Part shown: piece after piece, positions 49,682-58,269 of the stretch | Numbering within the stretch: the stretch's first letter is position 1 | Layout of the letters: each line of letters begins with the position of its first letter | Assembly: GCF_018219815.1 (NCBI RefSeq) | Contig: NZ_JADMKU010000010.1 | Coordinates: 1-64,000 of the forward strand | Direction of reading: 5' to 3' | Length of the DNA: 64,000 nt | From: Thalassovita aquimarina | GTDB taxonomy: Bacteria; Pseudomonadota; Alphaproteobacteria; Rhodobacterales; Rhodobacteraceae | Made by a program: the position numbers and the translations under genes | The notes under the pieces: model-generated | The model's input: the letters and a program-made list of their open reading frames with translations, nothing else | Told to the model about the DNA's origin: nothing | The model's database searches: none

Positions 49682-49951
49682 ATGGAGATTTCAGAAACCG
49701 AATTGATGCTGAAAGGTTATGGGCTGACCACGGCCGAATTCTACTACCACATGCCCGATCACGTGCATGTGCTGAACAGCTTCATCTGGCAGGATTACGA
49801 CCTTGCCCCGGACCATCCGAGGCTGTTCGACTTCATCGACTTCTGGCAGCGCGAAATCGACGGGCCGCTGCATTCGGTGCGCTTCAACCATCGCAAGATG
49901 ATTTCGCCCGGCGAATGGCGCAACGTGGTGGGGGAATTCAAGGTCCACTGA
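49682..49951 (+). CDS. Usg family protein
   Basis: An 89-residue protein matching the Usg family (first noted upstream of trpF in Caulobacter). It has GYGLTTAEFYYHMPDHVHVLN, FIWQDYDLAPDHPRLFDFIDFWQREIDGPLHSVRF, with the near-invariant WQDYDLAPDxP and FWQREIxGPLHSV. The function is unknown and the family is largely restricted to alphaproteobacteria. It is not next to trp genes here but between gyrA and marC. The ATG follows AGAGGTGCAAC. The 192-bp upstream gap is A+T-rich and probably holds the promoters for this gene and gyrA. Confidence 0.9.
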   Translation: MEISETELMLKGYGLTTAEFYYHMPDHVHVLNSFIWQDYDLAPDHPRLFDFIDFWQREIDGPLHSVRFNHRKMISPGEWRNVVGEFKVH

Positions 49952-50014
49952 TCCCGGATCAGGCGAAACCCGCGATGGATTTCACGGCGCTTTCCGCGCC
50001 AGGGAACGTCCTTG

Positions 50015-50635
50015 TCAGGCGGCGAAGCCGAAGGCCTTCAGCCCGTCCAGCACGAATTGTACCGACAGTGCAGCCAAGAGCATACCCAGCAGCCGGGTGA
50101 CCACGTTGATCCCGGTCTTGCCGAGTGCGCGTTCCAGCAGTCCTGCCGACAGGAACAGCACAAGCGCGATCATCAGTACCGCCAGCATGATCCCCAGCAC
50201 CATCGTCAGCCCCCAGATCCCCGGATGCTGGCCGGTCAGCAGGATGATCGTGGCGATCGATCCTGGCCCCGCGATCAGCGGCATGGCGAGCGGGAAAACC
50301 GACGGGTCGTTACTGTGATCCTCCTCCTCGGCCTGATCCTCGCGTCGTTGCGCCCGGCGCTGGAACAGCATGTCCAAGGCGGTCAGGAACAGCAGGATGC
50401 CACCGGCGATGCGGAAGGCGGGCATCGAGATGCCGACGAAACCCAGCACTGCTTCGCCAAAGAGCGCGAAGAGGCTGAGCAGCAGGCCAGCGATCAGGCA
50501 GCCGCGCAACGCGATCTGGCGGCGTCTGGATTGCGGCATGCCCTGGGTCAGGGCGACGAAGACCGGGGTCAGCCCGATCGGGTCCATGATCACGAAAAGC
50601 GTGACGAAACCGGTGATGAGAAAGGCGCTGTCCAT
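50015..50635 (-). CDS. MarC family integral membrane protein
   Basis: A 206-residue protein with six membrane segments, of the MarC/UPF0056 family. It has LFVIMDPIGLTPVFVALTQGM at the start, AFRIAGGILLFLTALDML in the middle and FPLAMPLIAGPGSIATIILL, the family's P-l-a-G-P-G motif. Function is not established; despite the name, it is not a proven multidrug-resistance protein. A charged, Glu-rich loop (RREDQAEEEDHSND) separates the halves. Confidence 0.9.
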   Translation of the reverse strand: MDSAFLITGFVTLFVIMDPIGLTPVFVALTQGMPQSRRRQIALRGCLIAGLLLSLFALFGEAVLGFVGISMPAFRIAGGILLFLTALDMLFQRRAQRREDQAEEEDHSNDPSVFPLAMPLIAGPGSIATIILLTGQHPGIWGLTMVLGIMLAVLMIALVLFLSAGLLERALGKTGINVVTRLLGMLLAALSVQFVLDGLKAFGFAA

Positions 50636-50794
50636 GGACTTCGGCTATCCTAATGCCGTTGGCCTGTCCAGTATCGGGCAACCCCGCCCGCACAAAACGG
50701 TTTGCGGGCGGGCCGTTGCCGGGTCGAACCGGCGCAGCGTGGTTTCAGTCCGCCCTGGGTTCGAAGCGAGCGCTCAGGGTCAGCCGGACCTCGG

Positions 50795-51307
50795 TCAGAT
50801 GCGCGAAGGCAGGCCGGCCCGGTGCAGAACGTCGCCGCCAAAGACCAGCACGCGCCCCGTCTTCATCCCGACCGCCAGCTCCGGTTCGTAGTCGTCGGTC
50901 AGGAAAATGGTTTCGCCGGCCCAGTCCGGTTCCCATTCGGTGTTCACGTAGTACAGAACGGAAATGTCCCCCGCGCGGGTGGAATCGGTGTGAATGAAGG
51001 TCTGGTCGCCGAAGCGGGACGCGTTGCAAAACACGTCATAACAGGACAGGTCATTCAGGCCCGTCGCTTCGCAGGCGATGTCCCTCAGCGCATCGTGAAG
51101 CCAATGCTGCCGGAAATCGTCAACGGCGAATTCGGCCGACCATTCCCGAACCCGGGTGGTGTCCTGCCGGGAGGCGTGCAGGAATGTGTAATCCGCGTGG
51201 GCGAAAAGGTTGAAGGCCCGTTTCTTCTGTTCCTCGCTGAACATATCGTCGAAGATATGGATGGGCTTTTCCGAGACCGATTTCACGCGGTGCGAAATCG
51301 CGGCCAT
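50795..51307 (-). CDS. 2OG-Fe(II) oxygenase, C-terminus cut by a frameshift
   Basis: A 170-residue protein of the prolyl-4-hydroxylase-like 2-oxoglutarate/iron oxygenase type. The iron ligands are HTDST (His-x-Asp) and the distal His in GDVLHRAGLPSRI. The frame stops at once after SRI, but the neighbouring frame continues TEVRLTLSARFEPRAD to a stop at 50745, exactly the end expected for this family. Restoring one base after ATCTG joins them. The lost part contains the Arg that should bind 2-oxoglutarate, so the product is probably inactive unless this is a sequencing error. It follows the 79-residue gene by one base. Confidence 0.75.
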   Translation of the reverse strand: MAAISHRVKSVSEKPIHIFDDMFSEEQKKRAFNLFAHADYTFLHASRQDTTRVREWSAEFAVDDFRQHWLHDALRDIACEATGLNDLSCYDVFCNASRFGDQTFIHTDSTRAGDISVLYYVNTEWEPDWAGETIFLTDDYEPELAVGMKTGRVLVFGGDVLHRAGLPSRI

Positions 51308-51308
51308 C

Positions 51309-51548
51309 TTACATGCGGTCTTTCAGCTTGGCCCGCATCGCGGCGCTGCGGTCTTCGGGGTCGATGTCGTCCAGGATTTCCTCCAGGGCGCTCAGCCGCT
51401 GCCGGCCGGCTTCCAGGTCTGCGGCGACCATGCGGTCCTTCAGCTTGCTGCCCTTCTTGGACCGGACCCGGTCGAGGTCGATATCCGAAATTTGTGCTTC
51501 GAGGTCGGAAAGCTTCTGCTTGATGGATTCGAGTTCTTTTTCGCTCAT
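51309..51548 (-). CDS. Small coiled-coil protein, 79 residues
   Basis: A highly charged, mostly helical protein with no hydrophobic segment. The first 30 residues (KELESIKQKLSDLEAQISDIDLD) have a heptad pattern suggesting a coiled coil. Two similar pieces GSKLKDRMVAAD and RAKLKDRM show an internal KLKDRM repeat. No known family is recognised. It lies directly upstream of the 2OG oxygenase gene (one base between stop and start) and probably shares its mRNA. Confidence 0.6.
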   Translation of the reverse strand: MSEKELESIKQKLSDLEAQISDIDLDRVRSKKGSKLKDRMVAADLEAGRQRLSALEEILDDIDPEDRSAAMRAKLKDRM

Positions 51549-51703
51549 GCGGCACCTAATCGTTTGGGTTGAAATGTAACCAAATGGTACCCGTCAAGCG
51601 AAAATGCGTCAAATTTTTTCCCGCCCGGTGTCCGCACGACGCGGCCGAACCGTTCCCCCCTTGTCGTTCTTGTCCGCAATTGCGCCGGGCGCGGCGGACC
51701 GGC

Positions 51704-52162
51704 CTACAGGATCCGCGGTCCCAGCGTCGCGGGATCGACCGAGGGCGTGTGCCAGAAGTCACGGGCGAAACAGGGCAGGGTGGCCAGCACCCGGTCCAGA
51801 TCGTCGCGGCGCACCGATTTGCGCAGGGCGATGGCTGTGGCCTCGACGCAATTGTCGGGCGTCAGGTTGTGATCGGGACGCAGCGCCTTGGCCTCGGCGG
51901 TCCAGTCGGCGCGGGTTCCGGGGGCGACGGGGCCTTCGGCAAAGTCCCAGTCGGCGACGAAGATCGCGCGCGGCACCGTCGGCAATACTTGCGCGAAGGC
52001 GATGGCCTGCTGCGGCGTCAATCGGCGGCGGAACGCCTTTAGCACGCCCTGGATCGCGGTATAGGCCAGGTTGTCGGTTTCCAGCCCCATCGCGTCGCGC
52101 GCATCGTCCAGAAAGCCGCGCCATTCGCGGCTGGCATGTCGGTAGGTCCAGGGCATCGGCAT
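51704..52162 (-). CDS. DUF2267 domain protein
   Basis: A 152-residue protein. The N-terminal part MPMPWTYRHASREWRGFLDDARDAMGL, then DNLAYTAIQGVLKAFRRRLTPQQAIAFAQVLPTVPRAIFV, matches DUF2267, a helical two-repeat domain of unknown function. The second half (RPDHNLTPDNCVEATAIALRKSV) looks like the paired repeat. The start at 52162 is chosen since the family usually begins at MPMPW; an upstream ATG at 52198 is possible but lacks a ribosome binding site. Confidence 0.8.
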   Translation of the reverse strand: MPMPWTYRHASREWRGFLDDARDAMGLETDNLAYTAIQGVLKAFRRRLTPQQAIAFAQVLPTVPRAIFVADWDFAEGPVAPGTRADWTAEAKALRPDHNLTPDNCVEATAIALRKSVRRDDLDRVLATLPCFARDFWHTPSVDPATLGPRIL

Positions 52163-52468
52163 GGGATGGATCTCGTCATGAAAGTCCGATGCCGCCATTA
52201 GGGGACATCGACAGCGCGGATGCAACCGGTGCAGTTCCGGTGTCCCGACAGGCTACGCATCTTTGGTCGCGGATTGAGCGGGGCTCACCGCCGGGGGCGG
52301 GGGCCACGGCCCCTGTGCGGCTTTCGGAAAAACTGGAACTGCACCGTCAACAGGCGCCGTTGGTTTTAGGGCGATGGGCTGCTGTCAGCTTGCGAAGCTG
52401 CCTTTGCAGCGATCTTTGTGGTAATGTTTTCAGGCGCGCGCAGTCTGACATTAGAAGGACGGCCGATC
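52163..52468. other. Gap before the methyltransferase gene
   Basis: About 300 bases between divergent genes. It contains GC-rich short hairpins (for example CAGCTTGCGAAGCTG near 52388-52402) and a GGTGCAGTTCCGGTG segment near 52229. I looked for a cobalamin or SAM riboswitch and could not support one. No gene is seen. Confidence 0.4.
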
Positions 52469-53461
52469 ATGAATAGCACGGGGGCAGCTGATACGCAGAA
52501 GATACGCCAACTGGTAACGGGGTATCAGGTGGCGCGGGCGCTTCTTGCGGCCGACGAATTGGATCTCGTCGAGAAATTGAAGGATGGCCCCAAGACCGCC
52601 TCCGAACTCGCCGCAGAAACCGATACCGATGGCTCAGCCCTTTTCCGGTTCTTGCGCGCACTCTGCACGATCGATCTTTTCAAGGAAACGCCCGACGGGC
52701 GGTTTGCGCTTGGTTCCCTTGCGCCCGGGCTCAGGGACGCGGCGCGCATAGGGGTCGAAAACTACGCGGCATGGGTGGAACTGCCCTTCAGTCTCAGGAC
52801 GGGCCGGGCGGCCTTTCCGAAAGTGCACGGAAAGACGTTCTACGACTACCTGGCGGAGGAGGAAAGGCGCGCGGCCCGTTTCGACAATGCCTTGGCTGCG
52901 GTGTCGCTTGACTGGGCCCCCGCCGTTCTGGACGCTTATGATTTCACGGGAATTGATGCGGTGGCGGACATCGGAGGAGGGCGCGGAACTTTCTTGACCA
53001 TCCTGCTGCGCGCATACCCGAAAATGCACGGTATTCTGTTCGACCAGCCAGATGTCGTGCGACATTCCAAGCCGATATTGCAATCGGCTGGGGTGCTGGC
53101 CAGATGCGACGCCATTGGGGGCAGTTTCTTTGAGGAGGTGCCCGCCGGTGCGGACGCCTACACTTTGTGCAATTTGCTGGCGGACTGGCCGGACAAGGAT
53201 GCGGTCCAAATCCTGAAATCGGTGGAGAGGGCGCTCCCGACGGATGGAAAGGTTCTGATAATCGACAGGGTTCTGCCGCCCGCAGGCGATCCCGGCCGTC
53301 AGGCAATGGCGTTTCTCGATCTGTTCTTTCTGGTAATGGAGGGTGGGGCAATTCGTACTGAACAGGAATTCGCCGATCTGCTGGCCCATTCGGGGTTGAG
53401 GCATATTTCGACCATCGCGACGAACAGCACGTTCAGCATCATAGAAGCGCAACGTCCATGA
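52469..53461 (+). CDS. SAM-dependent O-methyltransferase (plant COMT / acetylserotonin type)
   Basis: A 330-residue methyltransferase of the O-methyltransferase family 2. The N-terminal winged-helix dimerisation domain (residues about 10-100) includes YQVARALLAADELDLVEKL and ALFRFLRALCTIDLF. The Rossmann domain has VADIGGGRGTFLTILL (SAM loop) and GILFDQPDVV, then the DAYTLCNLLADWPDKDAVQILK region. The usual catalytic His after the LLADW region (H-x-W-x-D in many members) is replaced by L-A-D-W, so activity on a hydroxyl group is uncertain. A GAAGGA site precedes the ATG. It is related to pigment and natural-product methylases. Confidence 0.85.
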   Translation: MNSTGAADTQKIRQLVTGYQVARALLAADELDLVEKLKDGPKTASELAAETDTDGSALFRFLRALCTIDLFKETPDGRFALGSLAPGLRDAARIGVENYAAWVELPFSLRTGRAAFPKVHGKTFYDYLAEEERRAARFDNALAAVSLDWAPAVLDAYDFTGIDAVADIGGGRGTFLTILLRAYPKMHGILFDQPDVVRHSKPILQSAGVLARCDAIGGSFFEEVPAGADAYTLCNLLADWPDKDAVQILKSVERALPTDGKVLIIDRVLPPAGDPGRQAMAFLDLFFLVMEGGAIRTEQEFADLLAHSGLRHISTIATNSTFSIIEAQRP

Positions 53462-53768
53462 CCGCTACCCGATCCGCGAGGCTGGGCGGCCATGCCCGCG
53501 CCCTTTGTGAGGCGGGAAGGGGTTTTCGCCGAAATCCGGGCCAAGCTCCGCGCGGGTGACGACGCCGCGGTAGAGTTCGGAGCGATGGAATGTGCTTGCG
53601 GGTGGACACACCTTCGGTTGTGTGCCAAACACCCGGCATGAAAACCTTGATGCAGAAAATCGGCGCGCGGCGTCAAAACCGAATTACGGTCCCGGCCTGA
53701 CAGACCGGGCCGGGTGGTCGATTTCTGAACGTCTGATGCGCGTGATGCGCCGAACAAGGTTATCTGCA
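53462..53768. other. Gap between the methyltransferase and kinase genes
   Basis: A 307-bp stretch with no supported gene. A plus-strand frame of 49 codons starts at ATG 53492, and a minus-strand frame without a start (about 53465-53640) contains protein-like text such as ELYRGVVTRAELGPDFGENP. Neither has a ribosome binding site. The minus-strand text may be a decayed gene. Confidence 0.35.
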
Positions 53769-54266
53769 ATGTCTCTTACATCTCCTACGCTGCACATGCT
53801 GTGCGGAAAAATCGCTGCGGGAAAATCCACGCTGGCGTCAAGGCTGGCGGGCCTGGACGGAACGGTCCTGATCGCCGAGGACGATTGGCTGAACGCCCTT
53901 TTTGCCGAGGAAATGTCATCGCCATCGGATTACGTGCGGTGTGCGTCGAAACTGCGAAAGGTCATGGGCCCACACATCACGACCCTGCTGAACGCGGGGG
54001 TTTCGGTTGTCTTGGACTTCCCCGCCAACACGGTTGAAAACCGCGATTGGATGCGTGGCATCCTCGAGGCGACCAACGCGTCTCACCAGCTTCACCTGCT
54101 GGTTTCGTCAGACGAGCTCTGCCTGGCGCGGCTGCGCGAACGCAACGCACAAGGCGATCATCCGTTTGCGGTGACCGAGGCGCAGTTTCGCCGGTTTTCC
54201 GAACACTTCGTGGCGCCATCGCCGGACGAAGGATTCAATATCGTGGTGCACGACGAACAGGGATGA
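53769..54266 (+). CDS. P-loop ATPase/kinase of the AAA_33 (CPT-like) type
   Basis: A 165-residue P-loop protein. LHMLCGKIAAGKSTLASRL is a Walker A with GKIAAGKST. VSVVLDFPANTVENRDWMRGIL supplies Walker B-like Asp, and LARLRERNAQGDHPFAVTEAQFRRFSEHFVAPSPDEG resembles the lid (R-x-x-R-N) of small zeta-toxin/chloramphenicol phosphotransferase-like kinases. The substrate is unknown. The ATG at 53769 puts the P-loop at the N-terminus; earlier in-frame Met codons at 53739 and 53748 are possible. Confidence 0.75.
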   Translation: MSLTSPTLHMLCGKIAAGKSTLASRLAGLDGTVLIAEDDWLNALFAEEMSSPSDYVRCASKLRKVMGPHITTLLNAGVSVVLDFPANTVENRDWMRGILEATNASHQLHLLVSSDELCLARLRERNAQGDHPFAVTEAQFRRFSEHFVAPSPDEGFNIVVHDEQG

Positions 54267-54346
54267 CCTGCGCGCAGCGGAGTTGCTGTCCGCTGCTGCC
54301 CGCGTCGGGATGCGCCATGGGCCGTTTGCCGTGTTGGAACGGCGTC

Positions 54347-56194
54347 CTAGGCTTCCGCCGCTTCCAGCTTTTCCAGCGCGTCCATCCACATCGCCTCGGC
54401 ACGCTCCATCGCGTCGCGCAGTTCGGCGTATTTCTTCTGCAGAACCACCGCCTCGCCCTTGCGTTCGGAAAACAGTGCCGGATCGGCCAGCCGGGTTTGC
54501 AGCTTCTTGTCCATCTCGGTCAGCTTGCCCATGCGTTCTTCGCATTTGCGCACCTCGGCGCGCAGGGCCAGCACGGCGTCGCGGCTGGGGCGTTTCGGCG
54601 GGGGCGCCTTGGGCTTTTCGGCTTTCGGCGGCTGATCGGACTGCAGCAGCATCTTGCGATAGGCATCGAGGTCGTCCTCGTAGGGCGTCACCGCGCCGTC
54701 CTTCACAAGCCACAGCCGGTCGGCCACCATCGACAACAGGTGCATGTCGTGGCTGACCAGGATGACCGCGCCGGAATAGGCGGTCAGCGCCTCGACCAGC
54801 GCTTCGCGGCTTTCGATGTCCAGGTGGTTGGTCGGTTCGTCGAGGATCAGCAGATGCGGCGCGGGCAGGGTGGCCAAGAGCAGCGACAGCCGCGCCTTCT
54901 GCCCGCCCGACAGACGCCCGACTTCGGTTTCCGCCTGTTCTGCCATCAGCCCGAAGCCGGCCAGCCGTGCGCGCAGCTTGCTGGGATGTTCGCCAGGCAA
55001 TTCGCGTTGCAGGTGCTGGATCGGGGTTTCGTCGACATAAAGTTCGTCGACCTGGTGCTGGGCGAAGAAGCCGATGCGCAGCTTCGAGGAACGGTTGATC
55101 TTGCCTTCCATCGGGGGCAGCCGGTCCGACAGTAGTTTCGCCAGCGTGGATTTGCCCTGGCCGTTCTTGCCCAGCAGCGCGATCCGGTCGTCCTGATCGA
55201 TGCGCAGGTCCAGATGTTTCAGCACCGCCTGTCCGTCATATCCAACATCCACGCTTTCGGTGGAGATGATCGGCGGCGACAGTTCCTCGGGTTCGGGGAA
55301 GGTGAAGACGGTGCGCGCGGCATCCTCGGGGGCGCGGATCGTGTCCATCTTTTCCAGCATCTTGACCCGGGATTGCGCCTGCTTGGCCTTCGAGGCCTTG
55401 GCCTTGAACCGGTCGACGAAGCTTTGCAGATGGGCGCGGCGCGCTTCCTGTTTCTTGGCCTGCGCCGCCTGCACCGCGCGCTGTTCGGCGCGCTGGCGGG
55501 CGAATTGGTCGTAAGTCCCCGTGTAGTAGGTCAGCTGACGGTTCTCGAGATGCAGGATCGAGCCCACCGCGCGGTTCAGCAGGTCGCGGTCGTGGCTGAT
55601 GATGATCACCGTGTGCGGGTAGCGCGCCAGGTAGCTTTCCAGCCACAGCGCGCCTTCGAGGTCGAGGTAGTTTGTCGGTTCGTCGAGCAGCAGGAAATCG
55701 GGCTGCGCGAACAGCACCGAGGCCAAGGCCACCCGCATCCGCCAGCCGCCCGAGAAGGCGGAACAGGGCATTTTCTGTTCCTCGGCATCGAACCCCAGAC
55801 CGCGCAGGATCGAGGAGGCGCGGCCTTCGGCGCTCCAGGCGTCGATATCGGCGAGCCGGGTCTGGATGTCCGCGATGCGGCCGGGATCGGTGGCGGTTTC
55901 CGCCTCGGCCATCAGCGCGGCGCGTTCGGTATCGGCGGCCAGCACCGTGTCCAGGAGCGACACCTCGTTGCCCGGCACTTCCTGCGCGACGCCGCCGATA
56001 CGGGCGCGGGCCGGAATCGAGATCGATCCGCTATCGGCGTGCAGGTCGCCCTTGATCAGCTTGAACAGCGTCGTCTTGCCGGCGCCGTTGCGGCCGATCA
56101 GGCCGACCTTGTGGCCGGTGGGAATCGTGGCCGAGGCGCCCTCGAACAAAGGGCGGCCCTCGATGGAATAGGTAAGATCATCGATGCGCAACAT
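54347..56194 (-). CDS. ABC-F family ATP-binding protein
   Basis: A 615-residue protein with two ABC ATPase domains and no membrane segment. Walker A motifs are GLIGRNGAGKTTLFKL (near 35) and ALLGKNGQGKSTLAKL. Signature motifs are FSGGWRMRVALA and LSGGQKARLSLL, and Walker B motifs LLLDEPTNYLDLE and LILDEPTNHLDIE. A charged linker sits between the domains (ARRAHLQSFVDRFKAKASKAKQAQ) and a coiled coil at the C-terminus (ALRAEVRKCEERMGKLTEMD). This is the plan of Uup/EttA/YheS-type factors that act on ribosomes; it most resembles the YheS group. The ATG at 56194 starts the first domain directly. Confidence 0.93.
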   Translation of the reverse strand: MLRIDDLTYSIEGRPLFEGASATIPTGHKVGLIGRNGAGKTTLFKLIKGDLHADSGSISIPARARIGGVAQEVPGNEVSLLDTVLAADTERAALMAEAETATDPGRIADIQTRLADIDAWSAEGRASSILRGLGFDAEEQKMPCSAFSGGWRMRVALASVLFAQPDFLLLDEPTNYLDLEGALWLESYLARYPHTVIIISHDRDLLNRAVGSILHLENRQLTYYTGTYDQFARQRAEQRAVQAAQAKKQEARRAHLQSFVDRFKAKASKAKQAQSRVKMLEKMDTIRAPEDAARTVFTFPEPEELSPPIISTESVDVGYDGQAVLKHLDLRIDQDDRIALLGKNGQGKSTLAKLLSDRLPPMEGKINRSSKLRIGFFAQHQVDELYVDETPIQHLQRELPGEHPSKLRARLAGFGLMAEQAETEVGRLSGGQKARLSLLLATLPAPHLLILDEPTNHLDIESREALVEALTAYSGAVILVSHDMHLLSMVADRLWLVKDGAVTPYEDDLDAYRKMLLQSDQPPKAEKPKAPPPKRPSRDAVLALRAEVRKCEERMGKLTEMDKKLQTRLADPALFSERKGEAVVLQKKYAELRDAMERAEAMWMDALEKLEAAEA

Positions 56195-56335
56195 GACGGC
56201 GGAGTGCCAGAGGGTGCGAGGGGTGTCAATCGGGCGCGCGTATTTAGAGTGCCGTACCGTCGTTCCGCGCCTCGCCTTGCATGGCGCGACGCAGAAGCGT
56301 ATCCTGAAACCGGTTAACCTGTTAACGGAATTCCG

Positions 56336-57529
56336 ATGCAGTCCCCCCGCGCGAAACCGCGTCTTCTGACGCTGATCCTGCTGACGTCGCTTGCGGTGAT
56401 GTCGCTGAACATGTTCCTGCCATCGCTGAGCCATATCGCGACCGATTTCGGCGCGCCCTATTCGGTCGTGTCGCTGTCGATTGGCGGTTACCTCGGCGTT
56501 TCGGCGGTGTTGCAGCTGGTGATGGGGCCGGTATCGGACATGATCGGGCGCAGGCCGCTGATCTTGGGCGGGCTGGCGCTTTTCACGCTGGCGTCGGTCG
56601 GTTGCGCCTTGGCGGGCAACGTGTGGATCTTCCTCGGCTTCCGGATGCTGCAGGCGGGCGTGGTGTCGGGCATGGTGCTGTCGCGGGCGGTGATCCGCGA
56701 CGTGGCCGAACCGGCCGAGGCGACGCGGCTTCTGGCGGTGGTCGGATCGGCGATGGCACTGGCGCCGCTGCTGGCTCCGATGCTGGGCGGAGCCTTGGGC
56801 GAGGTGTTCGGCTGGCGGTCGAATTTCTGGGTCTTCGCGCTGTCAGGGGCGGCGATGTTCGTGCTGAGCTGGATCGATCTGGCCGAAACCAACCTGAAAC
56901 GGCAGAACAGTTTCCGCGCCCAGTTCCGTACCTATCCGGACCTGCTGCGATCGGGCCCGTTTTGGGCTTACTGCGCCTGCCTGATCTTTTCCATCGGCGG
57001 CTTTTACGCCTACCTGGCCGGCGCGCCGCAGGTCGGTGAAAAAGCCTTCGGGCTGAGCCCCAGCAGCCTGGGCCTGATGATGGGCGCGACGGCAGTGGGA
57101 TTCATGGCGGGCAACCTTGTCGCGACGCGGATCGGGGCACGGGTGGGGACCATGGCGCTGATCGTGTCGGGACGCTGGGCCTCCCTGATCGGCACGGCGG
57201 GGGCGATGGGGCTGCTGGCGATCGGCCTGTTTCACCCGGCGGTATTGTTCGGCGGCGCGGTCGTGCTGGGATTTGGCAACGGGTTGACCCTGCCGGGGGC
57301 CAACGTGGGCGTTATGTCGGTTGCACCGCATCTTGCGGGCAGCGCCTCGGGCCTGTCGGGCGCGTTGACGGTGGCGGCGGGCGCGGTGCTGACGCCGCTG
57401 GTCAGCGCCATGGTGGGCGGGCCGATGGGGGTCTATGTCCTGCTGGGCGCGATGGCGGCGATGAGCCTCGCCGGCGTGTTCGCGGCATACGTGATCCGCA
57501 ACCATGAGAGACGCCTGCAACCGGTGTGA
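56336..57529 (+). CDS. MFS multidrug transporter (Bcr/CflA type)
   Basis: A 397-residue major-facilitator protein with twelve predicted membrane helices. Motif A between helices 2 and 3 reads [16 protein letters not shown], and the helix-4/5 signature R-D-V appears in [37 protein letters not shown], diagnostic of the Bcr/CflA drug-resistance group. It likely exports small organic compounds by proton antiport. It is divergent from the ABC-F gene, with 141 bp between; that gap has GGTTAACCTGTTAAC just upstream of the start, two GTTAAC palindromes seven bases apart. Confidence 0.93.
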   Translation: MQSPRAKPRLLTLILLTSLAVMSLNMFLPSLSHIATDFGAPYSVVSLSIGGYLGVSAVLQLVMGPVSDMIGRRPLILGGLALFTLASVGCALAGNVWIFLGFRMLQAGVVSGMVLSRAVIRDVAEPAEATRLLAVVGSAMALAPLLAPMLGGALGEVFGWRSNFWVFALSGAAMFVLSWIDLAETNLKRQNSFRAQFRTYPDLLRSGPFWAYCACLIFSIGGFYAYLAGAPQVGEKAFGLSPSSLGLMMGATAVGFMAGNLVATRIGARVGTMALIVSGRWASLIGTAGAMGLLAIGLFHPAVLFGGAVVLGFGNGLTLPGANVGVMSVAPHLAGSASGLSGALTVAAGAVLTPLVSAMVGGPMGVYVLLGAMAAMSLAGVFAAYVIRNHERRLQPV

Positions 57530-57624
57530 TTGCGGCTTTTCAAACGGCAATGCGCATGGTAGTGGGGCGGCGATTTTCATGCCGCCGGGCCAGCGCCCGG
57601 CCCCAGGTAACCGAGGACAATACC

Positions 57625-58047
57625 ATGGCCATTCAACGCACCTTCTCGATCATCAAACCCGACGCCACCAAGCGCAACCTGACCGGCGCCATCAACGCCA
57701 AGCTGGAAGCCGCAGGCCTGCGCATCATCGCGCAGAAGCGGATCCACCTGACCAAGGCGCAGGCCGGCGTGTTCTATGCCGTGCATGCCGAGCGTCCGTT
57801 CTATGACGAACTGTGCGAATTCATGGCTTCCGAGCCGATCGTCGTGCAGGTCCTGGAAGGCGAAAACGCCATCGCCAAGAACCGCGAAGTGATGGGCGCC
57901 ACCAACCCGGCCGAAGCCGACGAAGGCACCATCCGCAAGGAATTCGCCCTGTCGATCGGTGAAAACTCGGTCCACGGTTCGGACGGCGAAGACACCGCCG
58001 CAACCGAGATCGCCTATTTCTTCTCGGGTCTGGAACTGGTCGGCTAA
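57625..58047 (+). CDS. ndk: Nucleoside diphosphate kinase
   Basis: A 140-residue kinase transferring the gamma phosphate from ATP to NDPs. It has [15 protein letters not shown] at the start, the [18 protein letters not shown] segment, and the active-site His in [13 protein letters not shown] (NxxHGSD). Length is standard. The upstream GAGGACAATACC gives the ribosome binding site. A strong terminator follows 26 bases after the stop. Confidence 0.98.
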   Translation: MAIQRTFSIIKPDATKRNLTGAINAKLEAAGLRIIAQKRIHLTKAQAGVFYAVHAERPFYDELCEFMASEPIVVQVLEGENAIAKNREVMGATNPAEADEGTIRKEFALSIGENSVHGSDGEDTAATEIAYFFSGLELVG

Positions 58048-58073
58048 GCCGGACTTTCTAGCACGGTTAAAGT

Positions 58074-58106
58074 AACCGCCGCACGGGCAACCGTGCGGCG
58101 GTTTTT
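58074..58106 (+). terminator. Rho-independent terminator after ndk
   Basis: CCGCCGCACGG (58076-58086) and CCGTGCGGCGG (58091-58101) form an 11-bp stem with a GCAA tetraloop, followed by TTTTTC. Confidence 0.9.
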
Positions 58107-58108
58107 CA

Positions 58109-58123
58109 TTAATGAAGCGTTAA
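58109..58123 (+). promoter_or_regulatory. CtrA-type box TTAA-N7-TTAA before the protease gene
   Basis: TTAATGAAGCGTTAA is an exact TTAA-N7-TTAA, immediately after the ndk terminator and 147 bases upstream of the leishmanolysin-like gene. This and the box before cckA are the only perfect matches I noticed in the window. Confidence 0.5.
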
Positions 58124-58269
58124 AGCGCGTATTGTCCTTCGGGCGGAAACATATGCCTTCGTAAATCCAATCCAAACCTTGGGGATGGCGGCACTTCCTA
58201 GGGGATGGGCGACATTCGTGATACCCTTTGTCATTGTGGGTGGCGTGGGGAAAACAGAGGAGAAGACGA

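Noticed and set aside
52226-52468. Possible cobalamin or SAM riboswitch before the methyltransferase gene
   Set aside because: GGTGCAGTTCCGGTG superficially resembles part of a B12 element, but the conserved B12 box and core could not be found.
53492-53640. 49-codon plus-strand frame after the methyltransferase
   Set aside because: It has no ribosome binding site and no recognisable features, and it is equally well explained as chance in GC-rich DNA.
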